From an uncultured Haemophilus sp. (lineage in GTDB: Bacteria > Pseudomonadota > Gammaproteobacteria > Enterobacterales > Pasteurellaceae): DNA of 8,208 nt. Location: positions 1-8,208 of the forward strand of contig CABSZQ010000041.1 in NCBI GenBank assembly GCA_902482195.1, given 5' to 3'. Position numbers and translations under genes: made by a program. Below are positions 1 through 6,812 of the stretch, piece after piece; position 1 is the stretch's first letter, and every line of letters starts with the position of its first letter. Below the pieces are notes generated by a model that worked only from the letters and a program-made list of their open reading frames with translations, was not told the DNA's origin and did no database searches.

Positions 1-21
1 CTTTAAAATACCGCTCAAACA

Positions 22-54
22 ACCGCACTTCTCTGATTTATCTCAAAGTGCGGT
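22..54. repeat. Facing pair of DNA uptake signal sequences (possible hairpin)
   Basis: ACCGCACTT at 22-30 and AAGTGCGGT at 46-54 are two perfect uptake signals in opposite orientation, 15 bases apart, so they form a 9-bp inverted repeat. In Haemophilus such facing pairs often lie just after genes and can act as transcription terminators. Here the plus-strand side continues into CAAAAAAT and neither side has a convincing T-run, so the uptake-signal identity is sure and the terminator role is weak. Confidence 0.8.
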
Positions 55-83
55 CAAAAAATCGTTCATTTTGCTAATTTATA

Positions 84-112
84 TTTACGCTCTATTTTCC
101 ATTTGGTAGAAT
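84..112 (+). promoter_or_regulatory. Candidate sigma-70 promoter of exbB-exbD-tonB
   Basis: TTTACG (84-89) matches the -35 consensus at four of six bases. TAGAAT (107-112) matches the -10 consensus at five of six, with a 17-base spacer. Transcription would begin near 118-120, placing the Fur-box candidate just downstream of the start. A poorer alternative is TTGCTA (71-76) with TATTTT (93-98). The assignment is by eye only. Confidence 0.35.
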
Positions 113-124
113 TTCCAATCTAAT

Positions 125-139
125 TGAAATTCATTCTCA
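125..139 (+). promoter_or_regulatory. Candidate Fur box upstream of exbB
   Basis: TGAAATTCATTCTCA fits the 7-1-7 Fur inverted repeat (TGATAAT-N-ATTATCA) at 11 of 14 arm positions. It lies 40 bases before the exbB start codon, between the candidate promoter and the ribosome-binding site, where a bound iron-loaded repressor would block transcription. TonB systems in Gammaproteobacteria are commonly Fur-repressed, so the location fits. AT-rich sequence gives chance near-matches, which limits confidence. Confidence 0.5.
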
Positions 140-179
140 ATTAATTTTGAGTTTTTATTAAACATTCAAGGACTATCAA

Positions 180-632
180 ATGCTACAACTTTTTGAGTTT
201 TTACAACAATATAGTGATTACATTATTATCGGGCTTTTACTTCTTATGAGCGTAATCATGCTTGCTACCGTGATTGAACGTTTTATCTTTTTAAGCCGTA
301 TCAATGTCGCTAAATATTCCAATATCCATTCACTTGAAATTGATTTAAATCGCAATATGACGATCATTTCAACCGTTGGTGCAAACGCACCTTATGTAGG
401 TTTGTTAGGAACAGTCATTGGTATTTTGTTAACCTTCTATCAAATTGGTCAAGCTGGCGGTGATGTCGATGCTGGCGCAATCATGATGCACCTCTCTCTT
501 GCATTAAAAGCAACCGCCCTAGGTATTTTAGTCGCTATTCCATCTATGATGTTCTATAACGGCTTAGGTCGTAAAGTAGAAGTTAACTTATTGAAATGGA
601 AAGTATTAAACGCTCAAAAAGATAAGGAATAA
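180..632 (+). CDS. exbB: TonB-system inner-membrane proton channel subunit ExbB
   Basis: ExbB forms the multimeric inner-membrane scaffold that, with ExbD, uses the proton gradient to energise TonB for uptake of iron complexes, haem and cobalamin across the outer membrane. The 150-residue protein has three hydrophobic segments at about 13-37, 67-89 and 103-126, and the family motif [13 protein letters not shown] (70-82) in the second. This is the short Pasteurellaceae form; E. coli ExbB has 244 residues. Thr78 and Thr112 align with the conserved channel threonines T148 and T181 of E. coli, but Leu107 sits where E. coli has Glu176. The ATG is preceded by AAGGA (168-172) at 7-base spacing. It is the first gene of exbB-exbD-tonB, 2 bases before exbD, and is probably Fur-controlled. 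Confidence 0.95.
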   Translation: MLQLFEFLQQYSDYIIIGLLLLMSVIMLATVIERFIFLSRINVAKYSNIHSLEIDLNRNMTIISTVGANAPYVGLLGTVIGILLTFYQIGQAGGDVDAGAIMMHLSLALKATALGILVAIPSMMFYNGLGRKVEVNLLKWKVLNAQKDKE

Positions 633-634
633 TC

Positions 635-1072
635 GTGAAAAAATTTGATGAAATCAACATTATTCCTTTCATCGACATTATGTTGGTGTTATTAGCGATA
701 GTATTGATCACTGCATCCTTTATTTCTCAAGGGAAAATTCAAGTTAATGTGCCAAAAGCCAGTTCAACGGTCGCATTCAAATCAGATGAATTAGCCAAAT
801 TATTAACCGTGACGGCAGATAAACAACTTTATTTTAATGATAAACCGATCTCCCAAGAAGCCCTTGAAAAAGAGATCGCGAGCTGGAATAAAGATCAGAA
901 AGTCACATTAAAAATTGATGCAGAAGCCTCTTTCCAGGATTTTGTGACGATTACTGACATGTTATCGAAAAATGAAATTAAAAATGTCGCCATTGTTTCG
1001 ATGAAAGATAAAGGCGTTTCGAGCGAAAATACGCCAGCAGTAGGAGGCGTCGGAGTAGGGCATAAACAATGA
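635..1072 (+). CDS. exbD: TonB-system energy-transducing protein ExbD
   Basis: ExbD is the partner of ExbB in the proton-driven motor that powers TonB. The 145-residue protein has a short cytoplasmic N-terminus, one transmembrane helix at about 12-31 and a periplasmic domain from about 40 to 127. Asp14, in [13 protein letters not shown], aligns with the essential membrane aspartate (Asp25) of E. coli ExbD. I prefer the GTG start because AAGGA (624-628) lies 6 bases upstream and the protein then begins with the usual [19 protein letters not shown] N-terminus. The C-terminal tail after about residue 128 is Gly/Val/Ser-rich and probably disordered. The stop overlaps the tonB start as ATGA, which suggests translational coupling. 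Confidence 0.95.
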   Translation: MKKFDEINIIPFIDIMLVLLAIVLITASFISQGKIQVNVPKASSTVAFKSDELAKLLTVTADKQLYFNDKPISQEALEKEIASWNKDQKVTLKIDAEASFQDFVTITDMLSKNEIKNVAIVSMKDKGVSSENTPAVGGVGVGHKQ

Positions 1073-1869
1073 ACAGCCAACAAGCTAAACGATCATTATT
1101 AGGCTTGCTTATTTCTCTATTAATTCATGGTGCCATTGTAGGCGCATTGCTTTGGAACTGGCATAAGCCAAGTGAAGCTGCAAGTAATTCGGCAGGTGAA
1201 ATATCTACAACGATTTCGATGGAAATGATTCAAGGAATGCGAGTGGAAGAACCTACTCCAGAACCGGAACCTGAACCTCAACAGGTGGAACCAGAGCCTG
1301 AAAAACAGGACATCGTTGAGGATCCAACGAAAAAACCAGAGCCTGAAAAGAAAAAAGAACCTGAGAAAAAGCCAGAAAAACCAATAGAAAAGCCGAAACC
1401 AAAACCGAAGGAGAAGCCAAAGGAAAAACCTAAAAATGAGGTAAAAGCAGAGAAAGCGGTAGAAATGCCGAAGAGCTTACCGATTGGCGATAAGAATATT
1501 AATTCAACGGCTACGGCAAATTCTAAAGCAACGACCACAGGTCAACCTGGTACAAATGGCGTTCAAGGTGGCTCAGGTACCAATACGGATGAGCTAAATG
1601 CTTATCGTGCGGCTATTCGACGTGAAATTGAACGGCACAAGCGCTACCCCGCTCGTGCGAAGATGATGCGTAAACAAGGTGTTGTGAGCGTAAGTTTTAG
1701 TGTGGGGGCAGATGGCTCCTTATCAGGAGAACGTGTCACAAACTCCTCTGGTGATGAAAGCTTAGACAACGCAGCACTTGAAGCTGTGAGAAGTGCAAGA
1801 CCTGTTGGTCCAAAACCGGCTGGATTTACTTCTTCAGTCAGTGTGCCAATTAGCTTCACTATTCAATAG
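1069..1869 (+). CDS. tonB: Energy-transducing protein TonB
   Basis: TonB spans the periplasm and passes energy from ExbB-ExbD to outer-membrane receptors by pairing with their TonB box. The 266-residue protein has one N-terminal signal-anchor helix (about 10-30) containing the SxxxH pair Ser16 and His20, at the same numbering as the functional residues of E. coli TonB. A Pro-rich periplasmic spacer follows, with Glu-Pro repeats at about 61-78 and Lys-Pro repeats at about 87-122. A Gly/Ser/Thr/Asn linker leads to the C-terminal receptor-binding domain (about 175-266), which has the YP motif at 193-194 and [15 protein letters not shown]. The start overlaps the exbD stop; GGAG and TAGGG (1052-1060) lie upstream within exbD. 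A hairpin terminator follows 9 bases after the stop. Confidence 0.96.
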   Translation: MNSQQAKRSLLGLLISLLIHGAIVGALLWNWHKPSEAASNSAGEISTTISMEMIQGMRVEEPTPEPEPEPQQVEPEPEKQDIVEDPTKKPEPEKKKEPEKKPEKPIEKPKPKPKEKPKEKPKNEVKAEKAVEMPKSLPIGDKNINSTATANSKATTTGQPGTNGVQGGSGTNTDELNAYRAAIRREIERHKRYPARAKMMRKQGVVSVSFSVGADGSLSGERVTNSSGDESLDNAALEAVRSARPVGPKPAGFTSSVSVPISFTIQ

Positions 1870-1878
1870 ATAAATAAA

Positions 1879-1903
1879 AAAGGCGAACATCATGTTCGCC
1901 TTT
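1879..1903. terminator. Bidirectional intrinsic terminator between tonB and fis
   Basis: An 11-bp perfect stem closes a 3-base loop (arms 1879-1889 and 1893-1903, core AGGCGAACA / TGTTCGCCT). On the plus strand it is followed by TTCCTTTT-like sequence. On the minus strand it is followed by a run of T, because six A residues precede the core on the plus strand. It lies between the convergent ends of tonB (1869) and fis (1921) and can serve both operons. Confidence 0.9.
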
Positions 1904-1920
1904 CCTTTTGCTAATTTTGA

Positions 1921-2220
1921 TTAGCCCATACCGTATTTTTTCAATTTCTTACGCAATGTACCACGGTTAATGCCTAGCATGTTCGCTGCACGGGTTTGGT
2001 TACCGCGGGTGTATTGCATAATCATATCTAACATCGGGTGTTCAACTTCCGCTAATACTAATTCGTAAAGATCATTCACATCTTGACCATCTAATTGTGA
2101 TAAGTAATTGCGTAAAGCTTGTTTTACTGAATCACGTAATGGTTTGTTTGTTACTTGTGATTGAGAGTTTAAAACTGAAACGGTTAACGCTTCAGACGGA
2201 CTACGTTGTTGTTCTAACAT
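1921..2220 (-). CDS. fis: Nucleoid-associated DNA-binding protein Fis
   Basis: Fis is a homodimeric DNA-bending protein that organises the nucleoid, activates rRNA and tRNA promoters in rapid growth and helps site-specific inversion. The 99 residues match the family length (98 in E. coli). The N-terminal arm region (about 8-26) precedes the helical dimer core, and the C-terminal helix-turn-helix (about 74-95, [19 protein letters not shown]) is almost identical to that of enterobacterial Fis. The ATG lies inside the end of dusB: the last seven bases, ATGTTAG, hold both the fis start and the dusB stop. Only a poor purine stretch (GGATAAAGAAAA) precedes the ATG, so translation probably depends partly on upstream mRNA features or coupling. 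The gene should be expressed from the promoter near 3258-3293. Confidence 0.97.
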   Translation of the reverse strand: MLEQQRSPSEALTVSVLNSQSQVTNKPLRDSVKQALRNYLSQLDGQDVNDLYELVLAEVEHPMLDMIMQYTRGNQTRAANMLGINRGTLRKKLKKYGMG

Positions 2221-3194
2221 TTTTCTTTATCCAAAATTGAATTTAAAAAATCTTCCAGCACAATTAACTGCTCTTTCGGTTCATTAATTGCGTTAAAAGT
2301 CTGTCTAAAAACGGAATCGGGTTGAATTCCCTGTAAATACCAAGCCACGTGTTTGCGGGCTATTCGATAGCCTTTTTGCTCACCATAGAACTCATGAAGT
2401 TCCTTAATATGACGCAAAATATGACCGCACTTTTCACGCAAACTTGGCGTTTGAATTATCGAATCATGTTCCACTAAGGCATCGACGGCTTGAAAAAGCC
2501 ATGGATTGCCTAGCGCGGCACGACCGATCATTATTGCATCGGCACCTGTATACTCAAGTACCTTTTTCGCTTTCGAGGCTGAATCAATATCACCATTCGC
2601 AATGACTGGAATTGAAATTGATTGTTTGACTGCTCGAATATTGTCGTATTCCGCTTCCCCTTCAAATAAGCATTCTTTCGTCCGCCCGTGAATGGTTAAA
2701 GCCTGAATACCAGATTGTTCTGCAATTTTGCCGATTTGCACACAGTTTCGGTTTGCCTTATCCCAACCCGTGCGAATTTTTAACGTCACAGGTACATCAA
2801 CGGCATTCACCACTTCTTTTAAAATTTTTTCCACTAAATCAGGAAATTGAAGCAGTGCAGAGCCCGCTAATTTTCGATTTACTTTCTTTGCGGGACAGCC
2901 CATATTAATGTCGATAATTTCAGCACCATAGGCTACATTAATTGCTGCAGCTTGGGCCATTTCTAAAGGATCAGAACCTGCAATTTGCACCGCATTTAAT
3001 CCTAACTCTTCACTATGTGCTAAACGAAGTTTCGATTTCTCTGTATGCCAAACCTGTGGGTTAGTGGACATCATCTCTGAAAACGTTAATCCTGCGCCAT
3101 AATGGGCACATAAACGTCAAAAGGGCTGATCCGTGATACCTGCCATGGGTGCCAATAAAATACGATTTTTTAATTCATAAGAACCAATTCGCAT
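2214..3194 (-). pseudogene. dusB: tRNA-dihydrouridine synthase B, interrupted by an in-frame TGA
   Basis: DusB is an FMN enzyme that reduces specific uridines of the tRNA D-loop (U17 in E. coli). The full frame from the ATG at 3192-3194 gives 326 codons, the family length, and starts MRIGSYELKNRILLAPMAGI. GGGGA (3204-3208) lies 9 bases upstream of this ATG. Codon 26 is TGA (3117-3119), between PF and [16 protein letters not shown]; homologues have Arg there, so one CGA-to-TGA transition explains it. The frame is intact on both sides with no indel. After the stop the catalytic Cys (MGCPAKKV, Cys100), LKIRTGW and IHGRTK motifs remain. Met41 or Met42 could allow reinitiation of a 285-286-residue product, but that would lack the first barrel strand and the APMAGITD flavin-contact loop. 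Sequencing error, UGA readthrough and true loss all remain possible. Confidence 0.88.
2424..2432 (-). repeat. DNA uptake signal sequence inside dusB
   Basis: ACCGCACTT on the plus strand is a perfect uptake signal on the minus strand. In the dusB reading frame it encodes part of Glu-Lys-Cys-Gly-His. The flank (CAT then an AT-rich stretch) resembles the extended Haemophilus signal. Confidence 0.85.
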
Positions 3195-3257
3195 TTTATG
3201 TTATCCCCAATTACAAGTCCTATCTCCAGCAAGTCAGGCCACAATAGCAACCGACAA

Positions 3258-3293
3258 GGGGTGCTATATTACGCATTTTTCTTTTTTTTGCAA
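3258..3293 (-). promoter_or_regulatory. Candidate dusB-fis promoter with GC-rich discriminator
   Basis: On the minus strand TTGCAA (3288-3293) is a -35 candidate (four of six). A 16-base A-rich spacer separates it from TAATAT (3266-3271), a -10 candidate (four of six). The bases after the -10 are AGCACCCC (3258-3265), a C/G-rich discriminator in otherwise AT-rich DNA, as expected of promoters under stringent and growth-rate control such as E. coli dusB-fis. The rest of the 147-base gap (3195-3341) holds the dusB Shine-Dalgarno sequence GGGGA at 3204-3208 and A/T tracts upstream of the -35. Confidence 0.5.
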
Positions 3294-3341
3294 AGTGAAT
3301 TTTGTTCAAAAAATGCACTTTTTTTAATTGACAAAAAGAAA

Positions 3342-4229
3342 TTAAGCCGATTTTAATTTACCTGTAATACGGCACCATTCCTCTTTCACCGCCACAGGCT
3401 CTAAATCAAAGGATTGCGCATAAGCATCGCATACCGATTGCGCTTGTGTTTCTAAAATACCCGATAATCCAAGATCACCGCCATCTTTCACTAACTGAGA
3501 AATAATCGGGTAAAGTTCTTTTAATGGACCCGCAAGAATATTCGCCACAACGATATCCGCTTTTAAATCTGCTGGTTTATCATCGGATAAGAAAAGCTGA
3601 AGGCGATCTGCCACCCCATTCTGTTCCGCATTATTACGACTGGCGAGAATCGCTTGTGGATCGATATCAATACCGATCGCATTTTTCGCTCCTAATTTAA
3701 GGGCTGCAATGGCAAGAATTCCTGAGCCACAGCCAAAATCGATGACGGTTTTGCCGGTTAAATCCAAACCATCTAACCACTCTAAACAAAGTGCGGTTGT
3801 CGGATGGGTACCTGTCCCGAAAGCTAAACCAGGATCAAGCATCACATTCACCGCATTTTGATCCGGCACCTCACGCCAGCTAGGACAAATCCATAAACGT
3901 TTGCCAAATTGCATTGGGTGGAAGTTATCCATCCATTCACGTTCCCAATCTTTATCCTCGATTTGCTCGATTTTGTAAGCGGTGTTTTCATCTAAATGAT
4001 GGGCTTGCTTAAGCAAACTCACAATTTCATTCATATCGGTTTCTGCATCAAACAATGCAATCACATCGGTGTTTCCCCACAAACGCGTTTCGCCCGGAAG
4101 TGGTTCAAAAATCGGCGTATCTTGGCTATCCATAAATGTCACCGAAACTGAGCCAATTTCTTCTAAAAAGTCGCTAATTTTCTCGGCTTTTTCATTTGTA
4201 CTATTTAAGCGAATTTGAATCCACGCCAT
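3342..4229 (-). CDS. prmA: Ribosomal protein L11 methyltransferase
   Basis: PrmA is a cytoplasmic S-adenosylmethionine enzyme that trimethylates several amino groups of ribosomal protein L11. The 295 residues match the family (293 in E. coli). The small N-terminal substrate-recognition domain (about 1-55) is followed by a linker helix and the class I methyltransferase fold. Visible motifs are [14 protein letters not shown] (132-145), the SAM-binding VIDFGCGSG (162-170), acidic GIDIDP (186-191) and NILAGPL (230-236), the catalytic-loop signature of PrmA. The ATG has AAGGA (4237-4241) 7 bases upstream. It lies 12 bases after the EamA permease gene, so it is probably cotranscribed with it, and precedes dusB-fis as in E. 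coli. No clear terminator separates it from dusB. Nothing looks degraded. Confidence 0.96.
   Translation of the reverse strand: MAWIQIRLNSTNEKAEKISDFLEEIGSVSVTFMDSQDTPIFEPLPGETRLWGNTDVIALFDAETDMNEIVSLLKQAHHLDENTAYKIEQIEDKDWEREWMDNFHPMQFGKRLWICPSWREVPDQNAVNVMLDPGLAFGTGTHPTTALCLEWLDGLDLTGKTVIDFGCGSGILAIAALKLGAKNAIGIDIDPQAILASRNNAEQNGVADRLQLFLSDDKPADLKADIVVANILAGPLKELYPIISQLVKDGGDLGLSGILETQAQSVCDAYAQSFDLEPVAVKEEWCRITGKLKSA
3789..3797 (+). repeat. DNA uptake signal sequence inside prmA
   Basis: A perfect AAGTGCGGT, preceded by another A. On the coding strand it reads ACCGCACTT and encodes Thr-Ala-Leu of the HPTTALCLE segment next to the [11 protein letters not shown] motif, a common way for this signal to be accommodated in Haemophilus genes. 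Confidence 0.85.
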
Positions 4230-4241
4230 CTTCTTTTCCTT

Positions 4242-5117
4242 TTAATTAATTTCTTTATGTAACCATTTCGGTAATAAACTTACGCCTAAGGCTGAAACCA
4301 CAATAATGATAATCCCAAGCGCTGAAACAATTGAAACCTCTTCGTTAAGTAATAATACCGCTAAAAAGACACCAAAAATCGGCTCAAGTGCGGTCAAAAT
4401 TCCCGAGATTTTTGCATCCACTGAATTTAAGCCTTTATTCCATAACCAAAAGGCAAACCAACTGCACGCTACACCAAGGTAAATCAAACCGAAGAAACCA
4501 AGCCAGTTAAAATGGATATCCCAGTTTTCCGTCAGCAATAAAGTAAAGGGCAGCATGGTGATGCTTGCTAACACAATCGAAATTGATGTATAGGCTTGTG
4601 CTGAAACTGTTGCCACCACTTTTTTCGTCCAACGCAAGCAACAAGCAAACACAATACTTGCCGCCACCACTAAGGAGCATCCCAATAAGCTAATTTCACT
4701 TGAGCCTTCATTGCCCTGCCCACCTAAAATTAAAATGGCTACGCCTAAAAAAGCAAAAGCCCCACACAACCAATGATACCATTTCGCACGATCTTGAAAG
4801 AAAAAATGCCCTATAAAAATCACACATAATGGCTCTAATCCAATCATGGTCGTTGCGCTTGCCGCACTTGTATATTTTAAACCTATAAATTGCAGCAAAA
4901 AGGTCGCGGTATAATTGAAAAAACCTAACCACCAAAGCTGTTTTCGCATAGGTTTAGACACGCCTTTCCAACGACGAAAAAAGAGAGGCATCACAATAAT
5001 TGCTGCCATGAATAAACGGACTTGGATCATTAAAATAGTATCCATCATTGTGAAGGTGTATTTAGCGGCAACAAAGGCACTACTCCAAATAAACAACGCT
5101 AGGATCTGGTAAATCAT
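4242..5117 (-). CDS. EamA/DMT-superfamily inner-membrane permease
   Basis: This is a predicted inner-membrane transporter of the drug/metabolite transporter superfamily with two tandem EamA repeats. Its substrate cannot be read from the sequence; relatives export amino acids, nucleosides or other metabolites. The 291 residues form about ten hydrophobic helices. Repeat 1 (about 1-133) ends in AASATTMIGLEPLCVIFIGH and repeat 2 (about 143-284) contains the matching ISGILTALEPIFGVFLAVLL. The shared [Ile/Leu]-x-x-LEP motif followed by a helix is typical of the family. The ATG lies 16 bases after the panF stop and 12 bases separate this gene from prmA, so it sits inside the operon. The ribosome-binding region is weak: only TGGA (5127-5130) is visible, because an uptake signal fills the space. 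E. coli has no permease at this position between panF and prmA. Confidence 0.9.
   Translation of the reverse strand: MIYQILALFIWSSAFVAAKYTFTMMDTILMIQVRLFMAAIIVMPLFFRRWKGVSKPMRKQLWWLGFFNYTATFLLQFIGLKYTSAASATTMIGLEPLCVIFIGHFFFQDRAKWYHWLCGAFAFLGVAILILGGQGNEGSSEISLLGCSLVVAASIVFACCLRWTKKVVATVSAQAYTSISIVLASITMLPFTLLLTENWDIHFNWLGFFGLIYLGVACSWFAFWLWNKGLNSVDAKISGILTALEPIFGVFLAVLLLNEEVSIVSALGIIIIVVSALGVSLLPKWLHKEIN
4386..4394 (+). repeat. DNA uptake signal sequence inside the EamA permease gene
   Basis: A perfect AAGTGCGGT followed by CAAAAT, a good match to the extended signal. On the coding strand it encodes Thr-Ala-Leu of GILTALEP in the second EamA repeat. Confidence 0.85.
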
Positions 5118-5118
5118 A

Positions 5119-5127
5119 AAGTGCGGT
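5119..5127 (+). repeat. DNA uptake signal sequence in the panF-EamA gap
   Basis: A perfect AAGTGCGGT (extended form AAAGTGCGGTCCATTTTT) fills most of the 16-base gap between the panF stop and the permease start. On the coding strand it ends two bases before the ATG, so it takes the place normally used by a Shine-Dalgarno sequence. Confidence 0.88.
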
Positions 5128-5133
5128 CCATTT

Positions 5134-6558
5134 TTACTGTTTTTTGGCGCCGAATTGGTTACCTAAAATGAAAGCAATCAAACCAAATACAAGCGCGGGT
5201 ACAATGGCATTAAAACCAAATAATTTAATACCAAATTGAGTCAATAACACAAAACTACTCAATCCCACCACCATAGAGCTTATTGCACCGGCAGCATTTG
5301 CTTTATCCCAATAAATGCCTAATACGATTACCCAAAGGAATGCGGCTTCTAATCCCCCAAAAGCAAACAAATTCAACCAAATAATCATATCAGGTGGATT
5401 CAGTGCGGCAAGAATTAACAACGCCGATAAAACAAGTGTGATGACTGATGAAATACGGCTAATTCGTTTTTCATTCTTCGCGGCTTCAGGTTTGCTTGCA
5501 AGATATAAGTCTTTCACAAAAATTGAGGAGGATTGAATGAGTTGCGCATCAACTGTGGACATAATCGCCGACATCGGTGCGGCTAAGAAAATCCCTGCAA
5601 CAATAGGAGGAAGCACTTCCAACATTAAGGTTGGAATGACTTTATCTGATACCGTTAAATCAGGCACAACGGCTCTTCCTAAAGCCCCCGCCAAATGCAT
5701 ACCAAACATAATGACTGAAAGGACAATCGTACCAATAAGCATCCCTCGATGTAAGGCTTTACTATCTTTGAAAGCCATGCAGCGGACTGCTGTATGCGGT
5801 AAACCAACCACACCGAAACAAACTAAAATCCAAAATGAGGCCATAAATTGAAAATCAAGCATCTCATTTGGGCCGTAAGGACTGACTAAACTCGGATCAA
5901 TTTCAGTTAATTTATTGACCGCACTTTCTACACCACCAAGATGGTAAACAACCCCGACTAATAGCACGATTGTCCCCAAAATCATTACCGTACCTTGAAT
6001 CGTATCGGTTAATACGACTGCTCGGAATCCACCAATAAATGTATAAATACCAACTGTTAAGGCAAAAATAAGTAAGGCATGAGTATAAGGAATCCCTATC
6101 GTGGTTTCGAGCAATCTTGCGCCACCAATAAATTGCACAACCATGGCAGCAAAAAAGGCAAGCAACAATGCTAGACTGGAAATCCAGACGAGATATTTAT
6201 TTTTATAACGATAGAGAAATAAATCATTGATAGTAAGCGCATTGGTTTCGCGAGAAAGTAATGCAAACTTTTTGCCCAATGCACCTAAGGCTAACCAAAC
6301 AGCCGGTACTTGGATCATGGCGAGCAATACCCAGCCTAGCCCATATTTATAAGCAGCCCCTGGTCCACCAACAAAAGAACTGGCACTGGCATAAGTGGAA
6401 GCCGTTGTCATCGCAAGCACAAAGCCCGTCATGGAGCGATTTCCCACATAATACTCCGTAAGGAAATCACCTTTACTGCGTTTAACATAAGCAAATAATG
6501 CCGCGCCAAAGATGAAAACTAAGTAGATAACTAAGGGGAGAATAATACCTAAATTCAT
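5134..6558 (-). CDS. panF: Sodium/pantothenate symporter
   Basis: PanF imports pantothenate (vitamin B5), the precursor of coenzyme A, with sodium. The 474 residues (483 in E. coli) make about thirteen hydrophobic helices of the sodium:solute symporter (LeuT-fold) family. Visible signatures are the Ser/Thr/Gly-rich TASTYASASSFVGGPGAAY (52-70) in the broken first core helix, GGFRAVVLTDTIQG (176-189), the classic family motif, and AAPMSAIMSTVDAQLIQSSS (326-345), which carries sodium-ligand Ser/Thr residues. The ATG overlaps the yhdT stop by one base (TAATG), with AGGAG (6567-6571) 8 bases upstream, so translation is probably coupled. The yhdT-panF pair is conserved in Gammaproteobacteria, which supports PanF over a generic solute symporter. 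Confidence 0.94.
   Translation of the reverse strand: MNLGIILPLVIYLVFIFGAALFAYVKRSKGDFLTEYYVGNRSMTGFVLAMTTASTYASASSFVGGPGAAYKYGLGWVLLAMIQVPAVWLALGALGKKFALLSRETNALTINDLFLYRYKNKYLVWISSLALLLAFFAAMVVQFIGGARLLETTIGIPYTHALLIFALTVGIYTFIGGFRAVVLTDTIQGTVMILGTIVLLVGVVYHLGGVESAVNKLTEIDPSLVSPYGPNEMLDFQFMASFWILVCFGVVGLPHTAVRCMAFKDSKALHRGMLIGTIVLSVIMFGMHLAGALGRAVVPDLTVSDKVIPTLMLEVLPPIVAGIFLAAPMSAIMSTVDAQLIQSSSIFVKDLYLASKPEAAKNEKRISRISSVITLVLSALLILAALNPPDMIIWLNLFAFGGLEAAFLWVIVLGIYWDKANAAGAISSMVVGLSSFVLLTQFGIKLFGFNAIVPALVFGLIAFILGNQFGAKKQ
5918..5926 (-). repeat. DNA uptake signal sequence inside panF
   Basis: ACCGCACTT on the plus strand is a perfect uptake signal in the coding direction. It encodes the Ser-Ala-Val part of ESAVNK in a loop of PanF and is followed by CAATAAATT, matching the AT-rich extension. 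Confidence 0.85.
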
Positions 6559-6812
6559 TATTTATTCTCCTTTGACTCAACATCTAGCGGGATATCTAAA
6601 AAGACAATTTTGACAATCCAATACCCAATGACTACAAACAAAATGGGTAAATAAATACAGGATAATTCAAACCACAACGGAAAACCTATCGGCCCAGACG
6701 AGTCTTTCGGTAAATAAGCACACACACACCACCCAATCACATAAAAAATTGCTAAACCTAATGCCCAGCGAGCTTCCTCAGCCGCTTGTTTATACCGCTG
6801 TGATAAATCCAT
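6558..6812 (-). CDS. yhdT: YhdT-family small membrane protein
   Basis: This 84-residue protein of the YhdT family (DUF997, about 80 residues in E. coli) has no established biochemical function. It has two hydrophobic segments at about 16-34 and 51-71, joined by a short Pro/Gly-rich loop, and a charged C-terminal tail (DVESKENK). GGGGGAG (6819-6825) is a very strong ribosome-binding site 6 bases before the ATG. The stop overlaps the panF start (TAATG). Constant pairing with panF suggests an accessory role with the pantothenate symporter, but that is inference only. In E. coli yhdT-panF follow accBC; here a Slam-type gene ends only 14 bases upstream. Confidence 0.88.
   Translation of the reverse strand: MDLSQRYKQAAEEARWALGLAIFYVIGWCVCAYLPKDSSGPIGFPLWFELSCIYLPILFVVIGYWIVKIVFLDIPLDVESKENK

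Noticed and set aside
136..151. CTCAA-TTAATT-TTGAG as a second operator before exbB
   Set aside because: Only a 5-bp arm palindrome in AT-rich DNA, and it does not fit the Fur motif well; likely chance.
1240..1440. Pro/Glu/Lys codon repeats in tonB as a phase-variable repeat tract
   Set aside because: The repeats are imperfect at DNA level with no long uniform unit; this is the normal Pro-rich spacer of TonB.
1278..1538. Minus-strand open frame rich in Phe, Gly and Ser
   Set aside because: It is the antisense shadow of the Glu/Lys/Pro repeats of tonB; its low-complexity composition follows from those codons.
3117..3119. The dusB TGA as a selenocysteine codon
   Set aside because: The position is Arg in the family, not Cys; DusB is not a known selenoprotein, and I see no convincing SECIS-like hairpin directly after the codon. 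A nonsense change is simpler.
3295..3341. Hairpin after prmA as an intrinsic terminator
   Set aside because: The candidates (AAAAAA-GTGCA-TTTTTT, or AAAGTG / CACTTT with a long loop) are nearly all A-T pairs or have large loops. Too weak to call.
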